DNA of 39,456 bases, from the NCBI GenBank assembly GCA_002354035.1, contig DEKU01000020.1:1-39456 (forward strand). Reading direction: 5' to 3'. Positions 23,801-35,800 of this stretch are shown in pieces. Position 1 is the first letter of the stretch, and each line of letters begins with the position of its first letter. Under the pieces are notes generated by a model. The model searched no databases. It was not told the DNA's origin and saw only the letters and a list, made by a program, of their open reading frames with translations. The stretch comes from Bacteroidales bacterium UBA2714. Lineage in GTDB: Bacteria; Bacteroidota; Bacteroidia; Bacteroidales; P3. The translations under genes and the position numbers were made by a program.

Positions 23801-26800
23801 ATCAGTGCTGGGACATCCTTCGTTGTTTGTATAGTGATACAGGTATATGCCGGATTCGCTGTAAGTCTGCCCGTGCCAAGTGAAACTATCGCAGGATTGT
23901 TGAGTGATAGAATTATGGGAGCCGTTGTTGATGGTGAGGTGCAGCGTGTCTACATTTGTGCAAGTGGAGTTGGGCTGCGAGTGGTCGAAAGTATAGGTGC
24001 CGGAGACTGTATATGTTGTGCCATTCCAAGAGTATTGTTCGCAAGCTGTAACGTAGTAGGCAGTGTCATCATGCTGGTCAATAGTGAGGTGTAGAGTATC
24101 TGTGCTGGGGCATCCATCGTTGTTTGTATAGTCGAATAAGTATGTACCAGTCACAGTGTAAGTGGTTCCGTGCCAAGTGTAATTGTCACAAGATTGTTGT
24201 GTGAATGTGTTATGGGAGCCATAGTTGATAGTGAGATGGAGCGTGTCGACATTGGTGCAAGTGGAGTTTGGCTGTGAGTGATCGAAGGTATAGGTGCCGG
24301 AAGAGGTGTATGTTGTGCCGTTCCATGAGTATTGTTCGCACGCCGTTACGTAGTAGGCGGTATCATCGTGCTGGTCAATAGTGAGATGCAGTGTATCAGT
24401 GCTGGGACATCCGTCAGCGTTTGTATAGTGATACAGGTATGTGCCAGATTCACTGTAAGTATGTTCATGCCAAATAAAACTATCGCATGATTGTTGGGTG
24501 AATGTGTTGTGAGTGCCGTTATTGATAGTAAGGTAAAGCGTGTCAACATTAGTGCAAGTGGAGTTGGGCTGAGAATGGTCGAAGGTATAGGTGCCTGAGG
24601 TTGTAAATGTTGTGCCGTTCCATGAGTATTGTTCGCAAGCCGTCACATAGTAGGCAGTGTCATTGTGCTGGTCAATACTGAGGTGCAGTGTATCTGTGCT
24701 CAGACACCCATCGTTGTTGGTGTAGTGGTAGAGGTATGTTCCAGTCACAGTGTAATTGGTTTCGTGCCAAGTGTAGCCCTCACAAGATTGTTGCGTGTAG
24801 GCATTGTGAGAGCCGTTGTTGATAGTGAGGTGGAGTGTGTCTACATTGGTGCAAGTGGAGTTTGGCTGAGAATGGTCGAAAGTATATGTTCCAGATATGG
24901 TATATGTCGAGCCGTTCCAAGTGTATTGTTCACAGGCTGTCACATAGTAAGCAGTGTCATCGTGCTGGTCAATACTGAGGTGCAGTGTGTCAGTACTCAG
25001 ACATCCGTCCGTGTTAGTATAGTTGTATAAGTATGTGCCAGATTCGTTATAAGTCTGTCCATTCCAAGTATAACTCTCGCATGATTGTTGGGTGAAGGCG
25101 TCATGCGTGCCGTTGTTGATAGTAAGGTATAGCGTGTCTACATTTGTGCAAGTGGAGTTTGGCTGAGAGTGGTCGAAGGTATAGGTTCCGGAGGCTGTAA
25201 ATATTGTTCCGTTCCATGAGTATTGTTCACAAGCAGTAACGAAGTAGGCCGTGTCATCATGCTGGTCAATACTGAGATGCAGTGTATCTGTACTGGGACA
25301 TCCGTCCGTGTTGGTGTAGTTGAATAAGTATGTTCCAGTTTCTGAGTATGTGATTCCGTGCCAAGTGTGGCTTTCACAGGATTGCTGGGTGAAGGCGTTA
25401 TGCGAGCCGTAGTTGACTATAAGGTAAAGCGTGTCAACATTAGTACATATTGAGTTGGGTTGAGAGTGGTCGAAGGTATGGGTTCCGGATATGGTGTATG
25501 TTGTTCCGTTCCATGAGTATTGTTCACAAGCTGTCACGTGGTAAGCAGTGTCATCATGCTGATCAATATCAAGGTATAGTGTATCTGTGCTTGGACAACC
25601 TTCGATGTTGGTGTAGTTGTATAAGTATGTTCCAGTCATAGTGTAAGTGGTTCCGTGCCAAGTGTAGCTGTCACAAGATTGTTGTGTGAAGGCATTATGG
25701 AAGCCGTTGTTGATGGTGAGGTAAAGCGTGTCAACATTGGTGCAAGATGAATTGGGCTGAGTGTGGTCGAAAACATATGTTCCAGATATTGTATATGTCG
25801 TGCCGTTCCAAGTATACTGCTCACAAGAGGTAATATAGTAAGCGGTATCATTGTGCTGGTCAATGTTGAGGTGCAGTGTATCTGTGCTGGGACACCCATC
25901 TGTGTTGGTATAGTTGTATAAGTATGTGCCTGATTCGTAATATGTTTGTCCGTGCCAAGTATAGTTGTCACAAGATTGTTGTGTGAAGGCATTATGGGAA
26001 CCGTTGTTGATGGTGAGGTGCAGCGTGTCGACATTGGTGCAAGTGGAGTTTGGCTGAGAATGGTCGAAGGTGTAAATCCCGGAAGTGGTGTATGTCGTTT
26101 CGTTCCAGGTGAATTGTTCACATGCAGTCACGTAATAAGCAGTGTCGTCATGCTGGTCAATAGTGAGGTGTAGAGTATCTGTGCTGGGACACCCATCTGT
26201 GTTGTTATAGTCGTATAAATATGTGTCAGTCGCAGTGTAAGTGGTTCCATGCCAAGTGTAGCTGTCGCAGGATTGTTGATTGAAAGCGTTATGGGAGCCG
26301 TAGTTGACTGTAAGGTACAACGTGTCAACATTGGTGCAAGTGGAATTGGGCTGAGAGTGGTCGAAGGTATAGGTGCCTGATGTGGTGTAAGTTGTTCCGT
26401 TCCATGAGTATTGTTCGCACGCTGTTACGTAGTAGACGGTATCATCATGCTGGTCAATACTGAGATGCAGTGTATCTGTGCTGGGACATCCGTCATTGTT
26501 GGTGTAGCTGTATAGGTATGTTCCTGCCTGTGTGTATGTGGTTCCGTTCCAAGTGTAACTGTCACAAGATCGTTGAGTGAAAGCGTTATGGGAGCCGTTG
26601 TTGATGGTGAGGTGGAGTGTGTCTACATTAGTGCAAGTGGAGTTGGGCTGAGAATGGTCGAAAGTATATGTTCCAGATATGGTATATGTCGTGCCGTTCC
26701 AAGTGTATTGTTCGCAAGCCGTCACGTAGTAGGCAGTGTCATCGTGCTGGTCTAGACTGAGGTGAAGTGTATCCGTACTGGGACAACCTTCGGTGTTGGC

Positions 26801-29800
26801 ATAGTGATACAGGTATGTGCCAGATTCGTTATAAGTCTGTCCGTGCCAGGTATAACTGTCACAGGATTGTTGGGTGAAGGCGTCATGCGAGCCGAAGTTG
26901 ATTATAAGGTAAAGCGTGTCGACATTGGTGCAAGTGGAGTTGGGCTGAGAGTGGTCAAAGGTATATGTTCCGGATATGGTGTATGTTGCGCCGTTCCATG
27001 TGTATTGTTCACAAGCTGTAACATAGTAGGATGTATCATCGTGCTGGTTAATAGTGAGGTGTAGTGTATCCGTACTGGGACATCCGTCATTGTTTGTGTA
27101 GCTGTATAGGTATGTGCCAGTCTCTATGTAAGTGGTTCCGTACCAAGTGTAGCTTTCACACGATTGTTGAGCGAATGTGTTATGTGAGCCGTTGTTGATG
27201 GTAAGGTGTAGCGTGTCAACATTAGTACATGTAGAGTTCGGCTGCGAGTGGTCGAAGGTATAGGTGCCGGAGGCTGTAAATGTTGTTTCGTTCCATGAGT
27301 ATTGCTCACAAGCTGTCACGTAGTAGGCTGTATCATCATGCTGGTCAATACTGAGGTGCAGTGTATCGGTGCTCGGGCATCCGTCTGCGTTAGTATAGCT
27401 GTATAAGTATGTACCAGTTTCAGTGTATGTAGTCCCGTGCCAAGTGTAGCTGTCGCAGGATTGTTGTGTGAAGGCATTATGTGACCCGTTGTTGATGGTA
27501 AGGTAAAGCGTGTCGACATTGGTGCAGGTGGAGTTGGGCAGAGAATGGTCGAAGGTATAGGTGCCGGATATGGTGTATGTTGTTCCGTTCCATGAGTATT
27601 GCTCACAAGCTGTTACGTAGTAGGCTGTGTCATCGTGCTGGTCAATACTGAGGTGCAGTGTATCTGTGCTGGGACACCCATCTGTGTTTGTATAGTCGTA
27701 TATATAGGTGCCGGTCTCTGTGTAAGTAGTCCCGTGCCAAGTGGAACTGTCACAAGATTGTTGGGTGAAGGTATTGTGGGAACTGTTGTTGATGGTGAGG
27801 TGCAGCGTGTCAACATTGGTGCAAGTGGAGTTGGGCTGCGAATGGTCGAAGGTATAGGTTCCGGATACGGCGTAGGTTGTGCCATTCCATGAGTATAGTT
27901 CACATGCAGTTGCGTAGTAGGCAGTATCATTATGCTGGTCAATACTGAGGTGCAGGGTATCAGTACTCGGACATCCGTCAGAATTGGTATAATTGTATAA
28001 GTATGTTCCTGTCTGTGTGTAAGTGGTTCCGTTCCAAGTGTAGCTTTCGCAGGATTGTTGAGAGAATGAGTTATATGACCCGTTGTTGATGGTGAGGTGG
28101 AGTGTGTCTACATTGGTACAAGAGGAGTTGGATTGATTGTGGTCGAAAGTATAGGTTCCGGAAGCAGTGTATGTGGTGCCATTCCAAGAGTATTGTTCGC
28201 ACGCTGTTACGTAGTAGGCTGTATCATCGTGCTGGTCAATAGTGAGGTGCAGAGTATCAGTGCTGGGACATCCTTCGTTGTTGGTATAGTGATACAGGAA
28301 TATGCCGGATTCGCTGTAAGTCTGCCCGTGCCAAGTGAAACTTTCGCAGGATTGTTGAGTGATAGAATTATGGGAGCCGTTGTTGATGGTGAGGTAGAGT
28401 GTGTCTACATTGGTGCAAGTGGAGTTGGGCTGCGAGTGGTCGAAAGTATAGGTGCCGGAGACTGTATATGTTGTGCCATTCCAAGAGTATTGTCCGCAAG
28501 CTGTAACGTAGTAGGCGGTATCATCATTCTGGTCAATACTGAGGTGCAGTGTATCTGTACTGGGACAACCGTCGATGTTGGTGTAGTTGTATAAGTATGT
28601 GCCAGTTTCTGTGTAAGTGGTTCCGTGCCAAGTATAGCTTTCGCAGGATTGATGATTGAAAACGTTATGGGTGCCATTGTTGATTGTGAGGTGGAGTGTG
28701 TCTACATTAGTGCATGTTGAGTTGGGCTGAGAGTGATCGAAAGTATATGTTCCGGATGAGGTGTATATTGTACTTTTCCAAGTGTATTGTTCACAAGCTG
28801 TCACATAGTAAGCGGTGTCTTCATGTTGGTCAATACTGAGGTGCAGGGTATCAGTGCTCGGGCATCCGTCTGCGTTAGTATAGCTGTATAAGTATGTACC
28901 AGTTTCAGTGTATGTAGTCCCGTGCCAAGTGTAGCTGTCGCAGGATTGTTGTGTGAAGGCATTATGTGACCCGTTGTTGATAGTAAGGTGCAGTGTATCA
29001 ACATTTGTGCAAGTGGAGTTGGGCAGAGAATGGTCGAATATATAGGTTCCAGATATGGTGTATGTTGTGCCGTTCCATATATATTGTTCACAAGCCGTCA
29101 CGTAGTAAGCGGTGTCTTCATGTTGGTCAATACTGAGGTGCAGTGTATCTGTGCTGGGACATCCGTCCGTGTTGGTGTAGTTGAATAAGTATATACCAGT
29201 CTCTGTGTAAGTGGTTCCGTGCCAAGTATAGCTTTCACAGGATTGTTGATTGAAAGCGTTATGGGAGCCGTTGTAGATTGTGAGGTACAATGTGTCAATA
29301 ATTGTGCAAGTGGAGTTGGGTTGAGAGTGGTCGAAATTATAGGTTCCGGAAGCAGTGTATGTTGTGCCGTTCCAATTGTATTGTTCGCATGCCGTCACGT
29401 AGTAGGATGTATCATCATGCTGGTCGATGTTGAGGTGCAGGGTATCTGTGCTGGGACATCCGTCGGTGTTAGTGTAGCTGTATAGGTATGTGCCAGTCTC
29501 TGTGTAAGTGGTTCCGTTCCAAGTGTAGATTTCACACGATTGTTGAGTGAATGTGTTATGTGAGCCGTTGTTGATGGTGAGGTGTAGCGTGTCAACATTG
29601 GTGCAAGTGGAGTTTGGCTGAGAGCGGTAGGAGGTGTAAATTCCGGAAGTAGTGTATGTTGTTATGTTCCATGAGTATTGTTCACATGCCGTTACGTAGT
29701 AGGCAGTGTCATCATGCTGGTCAATACTTAGGTGCAGGGTATCTATGCTGGGGCATCCGTCGGTGTTGGTGTAGCTGTATAGGTATGTTCCTGCCTGTGT

Positions 29801-32800
29801 GTATGTGGATCCGTGCCAAGTATAGCTTTCACAAGATTGTTGTATGAAAGTGTTATGTGTGCCGTTGTTGATGGTGAGGTGGAGTGAGTCTACATTGATG
29901 CAAGTGGAGTTGGGTTGAGAATGGTCGAAGGTATAGGTGCCTGATGTGGTATATATTGTGCCGTTCCATGAGTATTGTTCGCATGCCGTTATGTAGTAGG
30001 CAGTGTCATCATGCTGGTCGATACTTAGGTGCAGGGTATCAGTGCTGGGACAACCGTCTGTGTTGGTGTAGTTGTATAAGTAAGTTCCAGTCTCTGCGTA
30101 AGTGGTTCCGTGCCAAGTATAGCTTTCGCAGGATTGTTGAGTGTATGAATTATGTGAGCCATAGTTGATAGTAAGGTACAAGGTGTCAACATTTGTGCAA
30201 GTGGAGTTGGGTTGAGAATGGTCGAAAGTAAAAGTTCCGGATATGGTGTATGTCGTTCCATTCCATGTGTACTGTTCGCACGCCGTTACATAGTAGGTAG
30301 TGTCATCATGCTGGTCAATAGTGAGGTGTAGAGTATCTGTGCTGGGGCATCCATCGTTGTTTGTATAGTCGAATAAGTATGTACCAGTTACAGTGTAAGT
30401 GTTTCCGTGCCAAGTGTAGCTTTCGCAGGATTGTTGTGTGAATGTGTTATGTGAGCCGTTGTTGATAGTGAGGTGGAGTGTGTCTACATTGGTGCAAGTG
30501 GAGTTGGGCTGAGAATGGTCGAAGGTATAGGTGCCTGATGTGGTATATATTGTTCCGTTCCAAGAGTATTGTTCACATGCTGTTACGTAGTAGGCAGTGT
30601 CATCATGCTGGTCAATAGTGAGGTGTAGAGTATCTGTGCTGGGGCATCCATCGTTGTTTGTATAGTCGAATAAGTATGTACCAGTCACAGTGTAAGTGGT
30701 TCCGTGCCAAGTGTAATTGTCACAAGATTGTTGTGTGAATGTGTTATGGGAGCCATAGTTGATAGTGAGATGGAGCGTGTCGACATTGGTGCAAGTGGAG
30801 TTGGGCTGCGAGTGGTCGTAAGTATAGGTGCCGGAAGAGGTGTATGTTGTGCCATTCCAAGAGTATTGTTCGCATGCTGTTACGTAGTAGGCTGTATCAT
30901 CGTGCTGGTCAATACTGAGGTGCAGTGTATCTGTACTGGGACATCCGTCGGTGTTTGTGTAGCTGTATAGGTGTGTGCCAGTCTCTGTGTAAGTAGTTCC
31001 GTGCCAATTGTAGCTGTCACACGATTGTTGGGTGAAGGCATCGTGGGAACCGTTGTTGATGGTGAGGTGGAGTGTGTCTACATTGGTGCAAGTGGAATTG
31101 GGCTGCGAGTTGTCGAATATATAGGTTCCAGATATGGTGTATGTTGTTCCGTTCCATGAGTATTGTTCACAAGCCGTCACGAAGTAGGCAGTGTCATCGT
31201 GCTGGTCAATAGTGAGGTGTAGTGTATCCGTACTGGGACATTCTTCGTTGTTAGTATAGTGATACAGGTATATGCCGGATTCGCTATAAGTCTGCCCGTG
31301 CCAAGTGAAACTTTCGCAGGATTGTTGAGTGAAAGAATTATGGGAGCCGTTGTTGATGGTGAGGTAGAGTGTGTCTACATTGGTGCAAGTGGAGTTGGGC
31401 TGCGAGTGGTCGAAAGTATAGGTGCCGGAGACTGTATATGTTGTGCCATTCCATGAGTATTGTTCACATGCCGTCACGTAGTAGGCAGTGTCATCATGCT
31501 GGTCAATAGTGAGGTGTAGAGTATCCGTACTGGGACATCCGTCATTGTTGGGGTAGCTGTATAAGTATGTACCAGTCACGGTGTAAGTGGTTCCGTTCCA
31601 AGTGTAACTCTCGCAAGATTGTTGGGTGTAAGCATTATGTGTGCCGTTGTTAATAGTGAGGTGCAATGTATCAACATTTGTGCAAGTGGAGTTGGGTTGA
31701 GAATGGTCGAAGATATAAGTTCCGGATATGGTGTATGTCATTCCGTTCCATGAGTATTGTTCGCATGCCGTTATGTAGTAGGCAGTGTCATCATGCTGGT
31801 CAATACTTAGGTGCAATGTATCTGTACTGGGACATTCATCTGTGTTGGTGTAGTTGTATAAGTACGTCCCCGTCATAGTGTATGAGGTTCCGTGCCAAGT
31901 GTAGCTTTCGCAGGATTGTTGATTGAAAGCGTTATGGGAGCCGTTGTTGATGGTGAGGTACAGCGTGTCTACATTCGTGCAAGTGGAGTTTAGCTGAGAG
32001 TGGTCGAAGGTATAGGTGCCAGATGTGGTGTATGTTGTGCCATTCCATGAGTATTGTTCACAAGCTGTTACGTAGTAAGCAGTATCATCATGCTGGTCAA
32101 TACTTAGGTGCAGTGTATCAGTGCTCGGACACCCATCTGTATTGGAATAGTTGTAAAAGTATGTGCCAGTCTCTGTGTAAGTGGTTTCGTGCCAAGTGTA
32201 GCTTTCACACGATTGTTGGGTGAAAGCGTTGTGTGAGCCGTTGTTGATGGTGAGGTGCAATGTATCAACATTTGTGCAAGTGGTGTTAGGTTGAGTGTGG
32301 TCGAAGGTATAGGTGCCAGAAGCTGTAAATGTTGTTCCGTTCCATGAGTATTGTTCACAAGCTGTCACGTAGTAGACAGTATCATCATGCTGGTCAATAC
32401 TGAGGTGTAGGGTATCTGTGCTGGGGCATCCGTCTGCGTTGGTATAATTGTATAAGTATGTACCAGTCTCTGTGTGGGTAGTCCCGTTCCAAGTGTAGCT
32501 TTCACACGATTGTAGAGTGAAAGCATTGTGTGAGCCGTTGTTGATGGTGAGGTGCAGCGTATCGACATTGGTGCAAGTGGAGTTGGGTTGAGAGTGGTCG
32601 AAAGTATAGGTTCCGGAAGCAGTGTATGTTGTGCCGTTCCAATTGTATTGCTCGCATGCCGTCACGTAGTAGGATGTATCATCATGCTGGTCGATAGTGA
32701 GGTGCAGGGTATCTGTGCTGGGACATCCGTCCGTGTTAGTGTAGCTGTATAGGTATGTGCCAGTCTCTGTGTAAGTGGTTCCATTCCAGGTATAGCTTTC

Positions 32801-35800
32801 GCATGATTGTTGGGTGTATGAATTATGTGAGCCATAGTTGATAGTAAGGTACAATGTGTCTACATTGATGCAAGTAGAGTTGGGCTGAGAGTGGTCGAAG
32901 GTATAGGTGCCGGATATGGTGTATGATGTTTCGTTCCAAGAGTATTGCTCGCAAGCTGTCACATAGTAGGCGGTATCATTATGCTGGTCAATATTGAGGT
33001 GTAGTGTATCAGTACTCGGACACCCGTCGATGTTGGTGTAGTGGTAAAGGTATGTTCCAGTCTCAGTGTATGTAGTCCCGTGCCAAGTGTAGCTTTCGCA
33101 GGATTGTTGTGTGAAGGCGTTGTGGGAACCATTGTTGATTGTGAGGTGCAGCGTGTCAACATTGGTGCAAGTGGAGTTGGGCTGAGAGTGGTTGAATGTA
33201 TATGTTCCGGATATGGTGTATGTTGTGCCGTTCCATGAGTATTGTTCACATGCTGTTGCGTAGTATGATGTATCATCGTGCTGGTCAATAGTGAGGTGTA
33301 GTGTATCCGTACTGGGACATCCTACGTTGTTGGTATAGTGATACAGGTATATGCCGGATTCGCTGTAAGTCTGCCCGTGCCAAGTATAGTTTTCACAGAA
33401 ATGTTGTGTGAAAGCGTTGTGGGAGCCGTTATTGATGGTGAGGTGCAGAGTGTCTACATTAGTACATGTTGAGTTTGGCTGAGAATGGTCAAATATATAG
33501 GTTCCGGATATGGTGTATGTTGTGCCGTTCCATATGTATTGTTCACAAGCCGTCACGTAGTAAGCGGTGTCTTCATGTTGGTCAATACTAAGGTGCAGTG
33601 TATCTGTGCTGGGACATCCGTCCGTGTTGGTGTAGTTAAATAAGTATGAACCAGTCTCTGTGTAAGTGGTTCCGTGCCAAGTAAAACTCTCGCAAGATTG
33701 TTGGGTGTAAGTATTATGTGAGCCGTTGTGGATGGTGAGGTGCAGTGTATCTGTGCTGGGACATCCGTTGGAATTCGTATAATCGTATAGGTATATTCCC
33801 GAATCGTTGTAAGTCTGCCCGTGCCAAGTATAGCTCTCGCAAGATTGTTGGGTGTAAGCATTATGTGAGCCATTGTGGATTGAGAGGTGAAGCGTATCGG
33901 TGCTGGGACAACCGGCGGGATTAATATACTGGTATAAGTAAGAGCCGGATTCGGTATAAACCGACCCGTGCCAAGTGTAGCTCTCGCAGGATTGGTGAGT
34001 GGAAGCGTTATGTGTGCTGGGGTTGATTGTCAGGGAGAGAGTATAGATGCTGTCCCATAACGGAGGATGGTGGACAGTGTCGTGGTATTCGCCTGATGTG
34101 GACAGCGCCGTCCCTCGCCACAGAATTGGTTCGCAGGATTGGATTGTATCGTGGATTATTACCGCAGGCCGGTATTGAAGGGCGCCAACAGACGGTGCGT
34201 AGCCGTCGCGAAGTGCGCCAATTTCATCTGTGGAGTCGATAATCAGTGAATATGTGCAGGGCGTATTGTTATCATTGTCAACCCATTGGCCCGATGTGTA
34301 GCGGGCCGTATGTGTAAGGGTTGCGTCGTGAGCGGTGGGGATGCCTCCGTTGGCTGCCGCTGTGCCCATGGTTGTTGGGAAAACGGTGTGCTTCACCCCA
34401 TCGACATTGAGTATTGCGGGCAAAGGCAAGGTGTCTGAGCCAAGGTATATCTGTGATGGCGACGTCGATGTTAGCGATATATTGTTGTCGTCATAGGCCA
34501 ACCGGCCGGTGACCGTGGTCCATATGTTGTTTGTGGCCTTGCAGGTAATTGTGTTCCGAATGGTTAGGTCTTGGATATTCGTACCTCCATAGTTGGCGGC
34601 AAAGAGGTTATTGACCAATTGTGTCTGCCCGCCACGGATGTTTATCGCTCCGCCTTGGTTGGCGGCACCGTGGTTCGACACAAAGGTGCTGTTTAGGATT
34701 GTATTTATACCGCTGTTCGTTTGGAAATTCACAGCACCACCCATATCGGTAGTGTTATTAAAGAAAGTACAGTTTGTGATTATGCAACGAGAAGAGCCAT
34801 CGTGGCACAAGGCTCCGCCGAGTCCTTGCTCGGCGTGGTTGGAGTTGAACGAGGAGTGTGATACGAACAGGCGTAATGTAGGGTCGGCTCCGGTGTTGTA
34901 GATTGCCCCTCCTTGCCCCCAGCATGTGTCATTGTTGAAAGAGCAGTTGTGTATCAGCAGTGAGCTGTAGAGTGAATAGATGGCTCCGCCGAGGTCCGAG
35001 CCGATGCTGGACACGACGGTGCTGTTGCTGTCGAGGCTGGTGTTGGTGAGGTGCAGTTGGCTGTAGCGCACCGATAGGGCTCCGCCGTAGCAGTGGGCAT
35101 GGAATATGAAATCTTCCGGGCGTTGGATGGCATGGTTGTGGGTGAAGAGGGAGCTGTTGACAAAACAGACGGAGTGGTCTAAGCTCAAGGCTCCTCCGTA
35201 ACTATGGAATGTGTTCAGGGTATGGCAGTTGTTGTCCCGAAATGTGGTGGCGGCGATGTGTGACGTGTCGCTGTTGGCGAGGCTTATCGCTCCTCCTTGG
35301 AGGGATTGGTTGTTGGAGAATAGGCAATGTGTGATGTTGATGCGGGAGAGGTTGCTGGGGTAGCTGTCGCAGTAGATGGCTCCGCCATAGCGGGCTTGGT
35401 TGTTTTGCAGTTGGCAGTTGCGGAGGGTTAATGAGGATTGATAGATAAGGATGGCTCCTCCTGAGCCTGATATGGTGAATCCGTTGGCAAGGGTGAGGCT
35501 GTCGAGGGTGAGGCTGGAGTTGTGGGCTATTAGTATTTGTGTGTTGTTGCCACCGCTTATGGTGATGGTTCCGCCTGAGGGGCCGAGGTTGTTTCCGTTG
35601 ATGTGGAGTGTGGTGTTCCGGATGTTGGGAAGAGTGTCGTTGAGAAGTATGGTGTTTTGTGAGTCTGGCGGCAAGGAGAATGTGATGGTGGCGTTGGAGG
35701 TTGAGGTTATGACATAGAGTATGGCTTCGCGCAAGGATGTCATCCCGTCGTTGGGGTCGATGGTGTCGAGGTGTGTTGTGACGGTAGTGGGAGAGAGGAG

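Noticed and set aside
22160..33240. Many plus-strand and out-of-frame minus-strand open frames of 60-165 codons across the array
   Set aside because: They recur with the 297-bp period, are shadows of the repeat coding frame, lack their own promoters and have no independent start context.
21854..34024. CRISPR array or other non-coding satellite
   Set aside because: The units are 147-150 bp, contiguous without spacers, and keep one open frame with a signal peptide and a sorting domain at its ends.
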